NCBI GenBank assembly: GCA_016748015.1
Contig: JAAOMT010000534.1
Coordinates: 14,654-78,653 of the forward strand
Direction of reading: 5' to 3'
DNA from: Geosiphon pyriformis
Lineage: Eukaryota; Glomeromycota; Glomeromycetes; Archaeosporales; Geosiphonaceae
Length of the DNA: 64,000 nt
The translations under genes were made by a program, and so were the position numbers. The stretch's first letter is position 1; every line of letters begins with the position of its first letter. A model generated the notes under the pieces. That model saw only the letters and a program-made list of their open reading frames with translations. It was not told the DNA's origin and made no database searches. This document shows, piece after piece, positions 11,669 to 25,210 of the stretch.

Positions 11669-12640
11669 TTAAGTTTTTAATATAATTAAAATAAAAATTA
11701 TATAATTTAAAATTTTAATAATTTATTTATATTAATAAATTTTTAAATTATAGTTATATATTTTTTGTTTAATAATTAATTATATAAAAAATTTTATTTA
11801 ATTAATTTATTTATTTTTTAATAATTATATTTTAATAGTTTTAAAAAAAATTTTAACATATTTAATTATATTTATTATGTATTAATTATTAATTATTAAT
11901 TATTTTATCTTTAAAATTAATTATTAACTTAATTATTGACTATATTATTAATTTATTTGTTAATTATTTTATTTATATTATTTATTTAAATTATAAACTA
12001 ATATAATTACTTAGTTTTTTTATGATTAAAATTAATTCAATATTTTTTTTTAAAAAATTTGGTTTGTTGTTATTTACTATATATTTAACATTAATAAAAT
12101 ATTATTTATAAAATAATAATTATTTTATAATTAGTTATTTTTTAAATACCTTTTTTTTTAATACATAAATATATACTTATAAATATATTATTATATATAG
12201 TTTTAAAATTATAATTGTTAATTTTTTAAAAAATTTACTGGTAAAAATTAGTTTATAATTTTAAATTTTAATTGATTTTTAATTGATTTAGTAGTTGTTT
12301 ATTTAATAAATTATAAAAAAAAAATTTATTTTAAACTAATTTAGTATATATGATTTTTATATATAATTAATTATTAATTAATTAAAATGATATAAACTAA
12401 ATTTAATATTGTGTATTATTCTTTATAAATAATCAAAAACTTTTGATTAATTATTATTATTATACAATTAAAATATACATATATTTATAAAAAGTGTTTT
12501 AATATATTTAGAATTTAAACTTATTTGTATGTAAAAATATAAAAAATATATACTTAAATTTAATTTTAAACTTAAAACCAATTTATAATATATATATAAA
12601 AATATTTATTAAGATATTATATTTTAATTAAATTATTTAA
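11669..12640. other. AT-rich desert between LINE copies 1 and 3
   Basis: Almost pure A/T with no reading frame and no alignable element. The border with copy 3 is soft because copy 3 itself is nearly as AT-rich. Confidence 0.6.
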
Positions 12641-14848
12641 ATTCTTTATTTTGTTGATCTCTTGTTTATAATGAGATCATAAATTTTTTAAAAATTAACT
12701 TTTTATTTTTTATACTTTTAAAAACATTTATTTAACATAAATCTGTTTGTATTAATAAAGCTTATTAGTAGTTTAATCAAGATTGTTAAAATTAAGAAAG
12801 ATAAGATAAAAAACTGCTTTAGTATTATTAAATTTAAAGTTATAAATTCATTTATTAAATTTCTTGTCATAAATATATTAATAGATAATAGAATATTTAA
12901 ATATTTTTTTTAAGACAATAAGTTTAAAAATAAAAGTAAAAGCATTAATAAAACATCTAAATTAAGTAATTTAAAAAACACAATGATCGAAAAAATTAGT
13001 TATATTGATCTAAATAATCTGAATAATAATAAATTTATAAATAAAAGTACATTAAAAAACATTTATATTTATTTATATAATTTAATAAAACCATTCAAGA
13101 AGTTGTCTTTTAATATATACTAAATGACAATAATATTTTTGATTTTTTATTATTTTTGGTTATTAATTTTACTTAGTATTTAAGTACTTTTGTTAAAAAA
13201 AAAAAACTTTAATTCAGTCAAATTATTTGTGCTAAACATTAACTTTATGGTTATATCTAAAAATTATCTAAATAAAAAAGTTAAATTTATTAAAAAAATT
13301 TTAATAAAATCAATAATTTTGAAAAATATTGACTTTTTTAAAATTTTTAAATATTATTAAAGTTTTGTTTATGTTTAAAACTAATTTGAAAACTATTAAA
13401 CAATTGGTTATAAAAAAAGATTTTTAATTATTATTAATTTAAAAAAAATTAATATTAGATTAAATTAGAAAATTATAATTTAAAAGATTTTAATAAATCT
13501 TTTTAAATTAGTATTTAAATTAATATTATTTAAATTTGGCAAAATTGTTTTTATTAAAATACAGCTTATTGGTTTTTAATAAAAAATTTTGATTAAGTTT
13601 AAAATTTCTAAAGTTGCTAATTTAATTGTTTTTAAATAATTAATCTTATTAGAAAAAAATTTAGTATATATTATTAAAATTAATATTAATAAATAAACAT
13701 AGAATTTAAAAGACTGCTATTGAGCTTTTTTATATATTTTATTAATAAACATAACTGTTTATAATCTGTTTAGTCTAATTTTATCTTATGATAAAAAAAT
13801 ATGCTTTTTTATTTACAATCTTATTTTATATACATAAATATATTATGCTATCATGTGTTTTAATTTTACTATAGCTAAAAATACTGCTATTTTTTTCAAT
13901 TCTAGTTTTTAAAAATATAAACTTAATTTGGGTTAAATTATTTTGTCCAAGTTGTACTAAGTATAGAAAAAATGATTATGTTTTTAATATCTGTAAACCA
14001 AATTTAAAATATTATAGTTAAGATTTAAAAAAAATTTTAAGTTTAACAAAAAATATTTTGTCAATGTTTACTTAAAAAAACAAATCTTGTGTTTTGTTTG
14101 GTTTTTTTAGCCATATAATTTGGACTTTTATAGTAAGTAGTGTCTTAAAAAATTCTTAATTAATATTATTTTTTGGTTTTTTTTAGTAAATTTTTTGCTT
14201 AATAGTTTTAACAATAACTTAACAGCTTTGGCTTTAGATTTTTACTTGAATATTTTGAATTATTTTATAAAATTATTGGCTAATTATGTTGTTGAAATCT
14301 CTTACAAATTAAACATTTTTACTTTTTATATATTATTTCTTACTATTAATATAACACTCATATAATGTGTTAACTCAGTTTTTGATTTGGTTATTAAGAA
14401 ACTATTACAATTTTTCTAATTATTATCTGATATAACTAATATATTTTAGAATATTTTTTTAGTAAATTTAAAATATTAACTGCCAAAATTAATAATCTTA
14501 AAGCTAATATAATAGTCTTAAAAGATTTAATAAAATTTATTCTAAATAAACTAAATTCACTTAATTCAAATAATAATATAATATTTCTTTTTTATTCCTA
14601 ATAAGTAGTTTAATTTGAAAAATAATTATATATAATATTAAAAAATAAATATTTTTGCCAAGCAAAATAATATTATTAAGTATTATAAAAAATTTAATAA
14701 TAATATTTTAATTATTACTAAAATTAAGCTTTATTCCAATATTAAATTATGAATTACAATAAATTTGCAAATATAAAAGTGTTTATTTCTGGTTTGAATT
14801 TAAAGTATTTAAATATTAGTATTATTTTAATTATAAATAAATACTTGG

Positions 14849-15629
14849 TATTACAAAAATTATTTAGAGTATTAGAACAAATAACAAATCTGTAACTTAA
14901 TACTTAATAATTGTTAATAATAATGATTTCTGAAAGTTTTGGTTGAATTTTTTATATAATAAACAAAAATTTAATTGATGGTTTTTTTATGAATTTTTTT
15001 CTTTAATGTGATGACTGATTTAGTTTAGCAGTTATGCTCTTTTAGTAAGCTATTTTTAAGTTTTCTACTCTTGTTTTACAGGTTTTTTATCATGCTATCC
15101 TTGATGTTAATTATTTAGTGCTTAATTTTTTAATTAATTAGTAAACAACAAAAAAAATAAAATAATAAAAAATAAAAAAAATAAAAAATTAGTATTCTGT
15201 TAATAGCTGTATCAAAAGCTATTGGTCTAGTATAATTAAGTATTGAATTTTATTAACATAGATTGTTGATAATATAAAAGTAATTAATATTTTTTAATTA
15301 AACAATAACAATATGAATTGGATAATAATAGATATTTTTATTAATATAGATATAATTCTATTTCAAGTTATAGAAAACTATCTTTTAAAAAAAGAGGTAT
15401 TGGAATATTATTTATTTCTAACTACTGTTTTGTTTTTTTGCTTTTAATACTCTTATTATATATAAATAATTTGTATTATATGAAATTTTACATATTTTTA
15501 CTTTTTTCTATATTACTTTTTGAAAATATGCTTATTCTTAAAAATATGCTTATTTATTAAATACTATTTTCTTATTAGTCTATTTTATGATCTGTTTTTT
15601 TATAGTACTTTTTTTTATGAATAATATTA
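14849..15629 (-). repeat. 3' LTR of the gypsy element
   Basis: About 781 bp. It aligns along its length with 24396-25210, for example TTATTTAGAGT...AACAAATAACAAA near 14860 and TTCTTATTAGTCTATTTTAT near 15570. Copies differ mainly by transitions. The polypurine tract lies immediately upstream in element orientation. Confidence 0.85.
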
Positions 15630-16449
15630 TCTCTTTTTTTAATATTGAGCTCTATTAAAATTTTTATTTTGAATTAAGTTCATTATTTTTTTTTCTAATA
15701 TTATTTGTTTAATTCTAGTTTTTATGTTTTCGAATTAAAAGTTGGTTATTTTTCTCTACTGGTTAACAGTTATTGTTTTCATTTTTGAATATAGTAATAT
15801 TTCTAAATAATTTTAAAATACTGTATATAGTTAGTAAATTGTTTTGATATATAGTATAAAACTTGTTTTCTTTTCAATAAAGTTTTTAATTTGTTGTACT
15901 ATTTCTTAATTGAACATATTTTTGGATTTGTCAGTATACAGTTTCTAAATATTCAGCTTTTGTTTTAATTAATAGTAATAATATGCTATTGCAAGTTGTT
16001 TTATTTATAGCTTTTAGTTTTTTTTAATTAATTCTTCTGTTGAAATAGTAATTGGTATTTTTTAAAAATGTTTTTTTACTTTTTTTATAATTTTATTTAA
16101 CCAGTACTTTGTTTGGTTCTGTAGTCATTAATATGAAGTAATTTTTGCTTTTTTTTTGTGTTTTTATAACAAATTGTTTGGTAATTAATAATAATTTTTA
16201 TGTTTAATTGTTGTTAATTTATAGCTTAAAACAATTGTTGTATTATCATATAGATATAGTTTGGGATTTCTATTTTTTATTGTTGTTTTTGTTATGTTTA
16301 TTGTGTTTTTATATACTTTTATCTTGATTTATTTTCTGTGTTTTCTTTGATGATTATGATTAATTTTAAATTTTGTAAAATTTTATCTGGTTTAATTAAT
16401 ATTATTTATACTTTTAGTTGTAAAATATTACTAATAGATAATAATACTA

Positions 16450-17400
16450 TATTATAATATAGTTTAGTTGATTATTATGTATTGCTTTGATTAAAATTTT
16501 GTTATTCTATTTTAATTTATAAGTTCTATTTCCTAAAATTTTTTTAATGTAAAATAAATTGTTCTATTTAGAATCAAACTTTCTACTTTATTGTTTTTCT
16601 GCATTAATACAATATAAAAATACTTTGTCTTTAATTCTAAATTCAATCTGTTTATTTGGTAACTAATTTTTATGTTATTTTTTTTTTTTGTAACTTTTAT
16701 ATGTTATTAGCTGCTTTTTATTTTTTGTTTTCTAGAGTTTTTATTAAGTTATATGTTTTTTTTAGCAATGTTTTTTAAAAATTGGTTTCTGTTATTGGTT
16801 TTATTAAATATGTATTGATATTTATTTTAACTGGTAATATTGTTGTTTTATTATAAACTAGTTTAAATAGTATTGCTTATATAGTATTTTGTTTTATTAT
16901 TCAATAAGCAAATAATACTAATAATATAAACAAATTCTATTTGTTTTGGTTTTTTGACTAATCTTGACTATTGTTGTGCACAATATTCTGTTGAATTTTT
17001 TGACTAAGCCATTTATTTATGGATAATATAAAAATAATAATGGTTTTTTAATTCCAAATTTTTGATTTAATTCTGTTAATATACTGTTTACAAAATGAGT
17101 TTTTTGGTTTAATAACAATTTTTTTAAACATTTATGTCAACAAATTAAATTCTAGTATACAAATTCAGCTACAGATTTTGCATCTGTTTTTTGAATGGCT
17201 TTAGCTTTTGGCTATTTTGTAAGATAGTTTATAGCTATTGTTATGTATTGATTGCTCTTGTTAGTTATTGTTAATAATCTGACTAAATCAATTTAATATA
17301 ATCAAATGATTGTCTTATTTTGATTAGTCTTAGTAATTTATTAGGTTTTGTTTCTTCTCTTTTTTAATAAGCATCACAATTTTAAACATATTAGATAATA
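16450..17400 (-). pseudogene. Gypsy integrase, decayed
   Basis: The core is recognisable near 17250-17150: ITIAINYLTK, a stop replacing Trp, then PKAKAIQKTDAKSVAEFVY. In functional integrases this is VDYLTKWPEA, so the catalytic Asp is now Asn and the Trp a stop, both G-to-A changes. The zinc-binding N-terminus and the last catalytic Glu could not be placed. Confidence 0.7.
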
Positions 17401-17749
17401 TTTGGATATATTAATAACTAATAGTATTTTTTTTTGATTCTTTCTATAGTTGCTTTTTTATAAAAATATTCTGTAGTAGAATCTAAATATATATTAAACA
17501 GAATTATTTTTTTTCTAGTTCTGTAATTATTTTGAGTAACTGGTTTAAATTTTTTCTGTTTTTTTTGATATAGTATATTTTGGTAAATAATAAAGTATTT
17601 TGATTGTTGTTTTATGTTTTTTTGTTCTTTTTGAGATAATTTTTCTTTAAATTATTGAGTATTAATATAATGTTAAAGTTGTTAATATTTTAGTATATTT
17701 ATTTTTTGTTATATTTTTGGATTAAAATATTTTTAAATTTGTCTTATTT

Positions 17750-18240
17750 GTAATAAACCATTAGCATTACTGTTTTTTTTGTCTTTTTATAGTGTACGGT
17801 ATAATTAAATAATAATAGTTATATTTTTTATCTTGCATGATAATTATCTTTAAGTTTTTGTTTCTGAATTGATGTTAATTTTTGTAATCAGTATATATAT
17901 TAAACTTTTAACTTAAATATTTTTTTATTTGATAACAGCTTAGTAAATAGCTAAGTGTTTTAATACTAAAGTACCATAGTTTTTTTTAGCTAAACTCAAA
18001 CTTTTGCTGGTATATATTACTAAATATTCTCATTCATTTAATTTTTTTTGTGATAGTATAGTTTCTAATATTTGTTCTGATGCATTTATTGTGATGATAA
18101 ATGGTTTGTTATGATCTGAATAGATTAATACTAGAGCTTGAATAAGCTTTTGTTTTAATATATCAAAAGCTTCTTGTTGTTTTTTAGTCTATTTATATTT
18201 AGTGTTTTTTTTTAAAGCTGGTATAATAATTAAACCAATT
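17750..18240 (-). pseudogene. Gypsy RNase H, decayed
   Basis: After a mutated W codon the text reads TKKQQEAFDILKQKLIQA (near 18190-18140), then PFIITINASEQILETILSQK (near 18100-18050). The active-site TDAS of gypsy RNase H has become INAS, that is Asp to Asn. Later parts are too decayed to follow. Confidence 0.75.
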
Positions 18241-19010
18241 TAGAAAAGTTTTAAATAAAATAACAGTAGTATTTTGCAAATTCCAAGAATATTCTTAATT
18301 CAATTAAGTTGATTGATATTAGAAAGTTTTTAATTATCTCAATTTTATTAGAATTTATTTTGATGTCATCTTTGCTTACAATATATCTCAAAAATTTTAG
18401 TTCAGTTTTTCCAAACAAATACTTGGTAGTATTCAATTTAACTCTGTTTTTTTTTATTTTTTGAATATTTGTTGAAGATAATAGAAATAATTATCAAATG
18501 TCTTAGAGAATACATTAATGTTATCCAAATAAATTATTACTAATTTTTATAACAATCTTGTGTAAACAATTTCTATTAACTATTAAAAAGTGGCAGGAGT
18601 ATTTATTAAACCAAAAGACATAATATTGAATTCAAAATTCTTATTTCTTGTAGTAAATACTGTTTTATTTTATTGGTTAAATTTATGGTTATTTGTCAGT
18701 AACTACTATCTAAATTTAATATAAAAAACCATTTTTTTTCTTCAAAAGCATCAAATAATTCTTGAATTTGTAAAGTTAAATAATTGTTTCTATATGTAAT
18801 ATTGTTGAGTTTTCTGTAATCTATATAATAGTGAATTTTTCTATTTTTTTTTTTAAATAAATACTACTAATAATAATTATAGACTTATTAATAATTGAAT
18901 TAATTTATTGTCAAATATACAATTGATTTCTTACCAAATAATTTTATGGCTGGCAGGTGGTACTTGATATGTTTTCTGTTTAATTGACATTGTATCTTTA
19001 GTTTTAATTT
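18240..19010 (-). pseudogene. Gypsy reverse transcriptase, decayed
   Basis: Readable landmarks in order: IKQKTYQVPPASHKII (about 18990-18940), IDYRKLNNITYRN (near 18830; canonical DYRxLNxxT), FEFNIMSFGLINTPATF (near 18630-18590) and the catalytic box IYLDNINVFSKTFDNY (near 18540), where canonical YLDD has become YLDN. The run 18436-18251 (FGKTELKFLRYIVSKDDIKI) is the classic downstream RT stretch and contains LRIFLEFAKYY. Family assignment is secure from these motifs; stops such as TGG to TAG show the gene is dead. Confidence 0.85.
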
Positions 19011-19099
19011 AATGTTGAATAATATTAGTTTTGCCAAATTTATTTTTATTTACAAAGATGTTAATGAAATTTTTGAGTAGTATTTTGAGTTTTATATGT

Positions 19100-22000
19100 T
19101 GAAATAGGTTTAAATTATTCAAGTTTTTTTGTTCCAATTATTTTAGTTATAGCAAATAGCATTTTTTATTTGTAAATAGTCTGTGATGTAATGTTTACAT
19201 ATCCACATAATTATAAAAAATTTGAAATGGTAGTTGGTATTTGATTCTTAACTTCAACATTTAAGTATCTGATAATAATTCTATTTGGTATTTTTATTGG
19301 GTTTTTGGTTGTATTGTGTATTGAGATTTTGATGTGTTTATGATTTTTGGCTGGTATGTAAAAATTGATAATGACAATTTTTTTTAACTTACAAATAATA
19401 AGATCTACTTCAAAAATCTAGAGTTAATTCTTTATTTTTTTTCTATAGTTAATATATGCTGTTACCAGTAGAATTTTAGTCATTAATTAGCATAAAATTA
19501 CTTTCATAATTCTTATTATTAATTAGCATATATTAATATTGTTTCAATAATTACTTATTACTTAATTAAATTATTGAATATTAATATTTATTAATAATCC
19601 GATTTGTACAATAGAAATTAGAATAATTAAAATTACATAATATTTCAAACTATATAACATTAAAAAATTTGTCGAAATAATGAATAGTTTACCAAAATAG
19701 TTAATAGTTTAATGAAATAACTGGTAATTTGTTGAAATATATCTTTAGTTTGTTAAAATCATAGCAAAAAGAAAAGTTCAAGTTTATAAACTAGTACTAT
19801 AACAAGTTGTATAAAAAAACAGCTTCTCTTTTTAAAAAATATATCTTATTATAAATATCTTATTTTTTTTAGAATTACCTTATAATACAAATTCAAAATA
19901 AAAATATATACTTTAAAAACCAATTTTTGAGATAATTACACTTGAAATTCTTCAAAACTTAGCTAACATTTTGAAATTAATTAGCTACCAATTTTAGTAA
20001 ACTATTAATAACTTCAAGCCTAAACCAGAAAACGATTTCCCTAACAAAATTCTATTTTTTTTATATTTTTTATATTTTATTTTTCCTTTCTTATTATAAT
20101 TATTAGGATAGCCTACAAACAAGATTCCTGTAGAAGAGTTAACTTTTACAGCAAAGTAATTATACATTTTAATAAGCTTTTAGATAAGCAATTTTTAAGA
20201 AAAAGTTGACATTTATTACAACATAACTAAACAAAATAACTGGTATAGAATTAATTATTCTATTTATAAGCCCAGTAGTTTAAATTATCTTCTATAATTT
20301 GAAAATAAATTCAGTTATCAAAGGTTCAATAGCTTCCAATAAACGTGAATTAAAATAGCAAACTGATATTAACAACAATCAAGAAAAAAAACCAAAAATC
20401 TTTAATAATAATACTAATTATATAATAAAATAGAAATTGATTAATAAGTAAAGATAATTTTTCTCTTATCAATTGTTTTTTTTTCTACTATATTAACTGG
20501 TATTTTTAATTTACTTGTGAATTCAAATCTATTTATTTCTTTTGCTGTTATTCTAAATTTTTTTTTATTCTCACTAATACTAATTAAATTATTTTTACTA
20601 AAGACAAAAATATTATCTGTGTTATTTTTTTATTTAGTTTAATTGTATATGCTTTTTTCGACTTATTTTGTAATATTGCAATAATATTTCCTATATATTC
20701 TGCATTTATTATCTCTTTTTTAATATTAATTCTTTTATTATTAAATTAAATCTAGACATAAATTGTATTATTATTATTGCTGAAATTTCTAGTGCTAATT
20801 TTAAATCTATGCTGGTGTATAAATAAGGTTTTAATCTAATAGCTGTTTTTTCAGAATATTTGAAATCAAATTCTATGTTAATATTATATGTGCATTTTTG
20901 TATAATACTCTTATTATTATCATTAAACTATTTAAATTTTTGCTTTTTTAAAAGATTTGAGAACACAATATATTGTTCAGAGTTGGAATTGGGATTTAAA
21001 TTGTTATTACTGTTGTTGCTATTGTAGACAGTGTTGGAACTTTTGTTGTTATTATTGTTGAAATTTGTATTAGAATTAGTTTCAATTTCGATTTTAAAGT
21101 ACAACTGCTAATTGGTTTTTTCTCTTCAAGAATTGAATAGATTATGTATAATAGTAGATTGTAAATGAAATTACAATCATTACAATATTCAAAATTACTG
21201 AAAATTAGACAATATTTACAGAATCTAGTATTTAATTGTTTTAACTGCTGTTTTTGTTCTTTTTAAGTAAGTACTAAATTTTAGTAGTGTTTGTAAAATT
21301 ATTTAAGATTATTTATAATATTAACAAAAATATCAAGATTAGAAATAAAAATGATTTTAATAAGTTTTAGTGAATTGGTTTTGATCACTAATATCTTATT
21401 AAATAAAGTGTTTTTAACTTTGCCACTTGCTATTTACTAAATTTTGTCTTTATCATATAGATAGTTATTTAAATATAAAAAAGTTCTGTTGTAGATGCTA
21501 TTGAATAACATTTTTTTGCTTATCTAGTTGCTAATAAAAATTATTTATTGGTATAATGTATTGTATGTTTTTTTTTAACCAAAAATGTTGTTCTATATTT
21601 TTTTGTTAAATAGTATTTCTCTATAAGCTAAACAAAATTTGTTGTCTTACTTTTTTTGTTGTTTTGGATATTTAAAGCATTTTTAATAATATGATTTACA
21701 GTAAAAGCAGATTTGTATTTTGTATTTTTTTTTTAATAAGATCCAAACTCTTATAAATGAAAACTACTTTTTGTAATTTCTGTACTTAAGTAAAATATAA
21801 GATAGATGTTTCTTTAATACTAATATTAAATATAGAATATTTTAATTACTGGTAGATTTTTCTGTAATAGTAATGACTTGAAGTTTGTTTTTCTCTTTTT
21901 TTTATTTTATTTTAGAAGAGTATTGGTAATAATTTGTTATGTTTGTTTTCAGCTTACAAGATTTAATAGGCTTTTTAGATAAAAAAGTTTTTTTTTCTAA

Positions 22001-24390
22001 CTTAATTAATAATTGTTTTCTTAAAAAATCTTTAAAGTATCTACAAATGGCAGATACTTAAATATGCTGTTATTATATATTAGCTGGAGTTTTTGGATGT
22101 TTTAGTTAAATACAGTATTGGTTTTGAATAGCTAATCATTACTAATAAAAGCTTAGTATTATATAATTTCCATAATGAGAACTTTAGCATTAGTGTATAT
22201 AGCAATAATTGGTTTAATATTGAAAGCAGTTTTACTAAATAATAGTGTTTTTATTTGGTCTTCTAATTTAAAAAAAATATGACAGCAAATGATTTATTCT
22301 TAATAACAGTTGCTAATAAAATATTGTTGATAAAATGTTGTTTTGATAGTTTTAAGTTGTTAGATTGAATATTTTCTGGAATAACCAAAAGGCTTAAATA
22401 GTTTTAAGAATTTAAGTTTTGGATATACTTATTTTTCAAACTTTACTGGCATAATTCTGTTGATTGATTTAATAAGCTAAAAATCAGTTAGTGTATTATT
22501 ATTACCAATTTCGAGTTTTGTTAAGTGTGAGTAATTTTCAGTTTTTATTTTTTAGTTGGTAATTGAATTGAAATTTGGAATGATACTTGGATTTGTTGGG
22601 ATTAAAAAATAATTAATAAAACTTAATAAATTACCAGTATTAAGATTTAATAAATTAGAAATAAGTATATTAATTGCTGTATTATTAATGCATAATATAG
22701 TTGATATTAGTATTTTTTTAATAACAAATTGTTGGTGTAGTTTAGAGTTTAAAATCTGTGATCAGAGTTTTAATATTAATTTTCTAATTATTGGTTATTT
22801 AATCTTGTCTTATAATCTATTTTCAAGTGTTTTTGTTTATTATAATAGTAGCAAATATATATTTCTTGTTGCCATAATTGATTTGGTAATAATGATAATA
22901 GATAGAACTAATTCTGAAACCAATTTGGGTTTTTTTGATTGTTATAATATTAAGAAAGTTAATAAATTGCTGTATTGTTAGCAAAATATTCTTCTACTTT
23001 TTGGTTGATAAAATTGCTAAATTGTTTTAGTTTAGAATTCAATTCAGATAATTTATTTATTACTAAATCTATAATTTGGATGTAATTGGTTTTGAGTTTA
23101 GTTAATTTGAAATCTTTGACATATATAAATATATTTTAGAGAGTATTTAGGTGTAATAATTATATTTGTTACAGAAGGCTATTATATAATCCACAAATAA
23201 ACAAATTCAAAATCTGTGGTACTCTAAAATAGTTAGTATTAATTGCTTAAATTTGATGCAAATTTCTATAAAAACATCTTAAATAAGTAATAACTGCTTC
23301 AGTATTATCTTGTTTAATTGTGGTAAAGCTAGTTAACAAGTAATTAATACTATTATTATTGCTAAAATACTGTAAAAACATGGTTTTAAACATGTCAAAT
23401 CTTGAAGTTTGTTTATAAAATTTTAGTAGTATGAGTTAGTAATATTTTGTAAAAAGTAGGAAATTGCTTAAAAAGCTTTAATATTGTCTTATTTATTAAC
23501 TGCAATAGTTTTTGCTATATTATTTAATCAAACTTGTGCATTGTTCTCTTTGTTAATGAATTTTTCTAATTTGATAATTGGTGTATAAGCTATTGGTATA
23601 AGTATTTGTTGTTATAGTTGTTAAAAAGCAGCTATTAATATAATTAATAGATTGATCTAAATAATTAAAAGTAAGTTTTGTTGAAAAATAAAAGCTGAGT
23701 TTGAATTGTTTAAGTTTGGCTAGATTTAAATAATCAAAGTTTGAAATACTGAATTATTTAGAATTGGGTTTTAATTATTACTTTTTTGATTATTATTATT
23801 ATTATCTTTTGATTCAGTTTTTCTTCAATTGCTGATAGATCCGAAATTAAGTTAAAATAGCAGTAATTGAAGTTCTAATAGTGTTGTTAATTGTGATTTA
23901 AATCCTTTAAAATAATTGTTATATGTTCTTAATAATCATGATTTTTCTTAATTGTTTTAAAACAAGACTTGAATTACAAGTGTCTTCATAGTTAACAATA
24001 ATGTAGATCTTAATAATAATACGTAAATAGTACTTCTTGGTATATAATAATAAGAAGAGTATAATAGAAAAACAACTTTGAATTTATTTTAATTAGGTGA
24101 TTGTATTAGTTTAGATATAATTACTGATATTTGTATTCTGTTTTTGCCTTTGTTTACAAATGTAATTGAAAACTTTTGCTAAGTGTACTTTTTAATTTTG
24201 CAATTAATCTCTGTGAAAATTAATTCTGCTGGCCAATAATTATTTGTTAATTTCAAATGTATTTAATAATACTAAAATAAAAATTTTGTAAATTTTAAGT
24301 AGTTTTCTCTTGTTGTTTCTTGGTTTGTTACTTTTTCAAATGTTTAATATTAGTGCTGGTTTTTTGTTAGATTATATCTTATAAAAAGTA
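19100..24390 (-). pseudogene. Gypsy gag/protease region, decayed
   Basis: No intact frame. Near 21228-21174 two cysteine pairs can be read (RFCKYCLIF...EYCNDCNF), which could be a nucleocapsid-like or other zinc site. Asparagine-rich stretches occur near 20990-21070. Just upstream of RT, about 19370-19240, VPAKSHK/HIKISIHNTTKNPI-like text resembles the segment following the aspartic protease in gypsy polyproteins. The protease active site was not located. Confidence 0.5.
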
Positions 24391-24395
24391 CCAAA

Positions 24396-25210
24396 TATTA
24401 CAGATAATTATTTAGAGTGTTAAAACAAATAACAAACCTGTAACTTAGTATTCAATAGTTGTTAATAATAATAATTTTTAAAGATTCTGTTATTTAAAAA
24501 TTTTGGTTAAGTCTTTTATATAATAAACAGAAAATCAATTAATAGGTTTTTCTATGAATTTTTTTCTTTAGCATAGTAATTAGTTTAATTTGACAGTTAT
24601 GCTTTTTTGGTAAGCTATCCTTAAGTTTTCTATTTTTGTTTTATAAGTTTTTTATTAGACTATCTTGACATCAATTATTTAATACTTAATCTTTTAATCA
24701 ATTAGTAAACAACAAAGAAAACAAAATAAAATAAAAAAAGAAAAAAAAAGAAAAAATTAATATTCTGTTAATAGTTATAATTAAGAGCTATTAGTCTAGT
24801 ATGATTAAATATTAGATTATATTATTATAAATTGTTAATAATATAAAAATGATTAATATTTCTTAATCAAGTAATAACAATATGAATTGAATAGTAATGA
24901 ATATTTTTATTAATATGAATATGATTTTATTTCAAGTTATAAAAAACTATTTTTTGAAAAGAGAAATATTGAATTATTACTTATTTTTAATTACTATTCT
25001 GTCTTTTTTGTTTTTAATATTCTTATTATATATATTTAATTCATATTATACGAAATTCTATATGTAATAATTTTTTAAAAATGTATTTATTTTTTGAGAA
25101 TATACATATTGTTGAAAATATGCTTATTTGTTGAGTACTATTTTCTTATTAGTCTATTTTATAATCTGTTTTTTATCTTTTTTTGGTATTTTTTTTTATG
25201 AATAATATTA
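24396..25210 (-). repeat. 5' LTR of the gypsy element
   Basis: About 815 bp, partner of 14849-15629. The adjoining LINE sequence resumes at 25211 with GCTAAACAT, the degraded form of the LINE endonuclease codons A-K/C-H. The target-site duplication cannot be fixed exactly because of mutation: TTGGT before one end and TTAGC after the other would both derive from TTGGC if the boundaries shift by one to three bases. Confidence 0.8.

Larger units (their letters stand above)
14849..25210 (-). mobile_element. Decayed Ty3/gypsy LTR retrotransposon nested in LINE copy 3
   Basis: It is bounded by two similar direct repeats (14849-15629 and 24396-25210) and encodes protease-like, RT, RNase H and integrase remnants in gypsy order on the minus strand. 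A purine-rich tract (AAAAAAAGAGA, minus strand, 15640-15630) abuts the 3' LTR. A TTTGGTAC stretch just inside the 5' LTR is where a tRNA primer site would start. LTR ends read TA...TA, as expected if TG...CA has mutated. It interrupts the LINE endonuclease between L (14846) and AKH (25211). The internal region is long (about 8.8 kb), most of the excess lying in the gag half. Confidence 0.85.

Noticed and set aside
22688-22981. 97-codon plus-strand frame inside the gypsy element
   Set aside because: It is antisense to the gag half of a decayed minus-strand element, has no motif, and such frames are expected in T-rich low-stop stretches.
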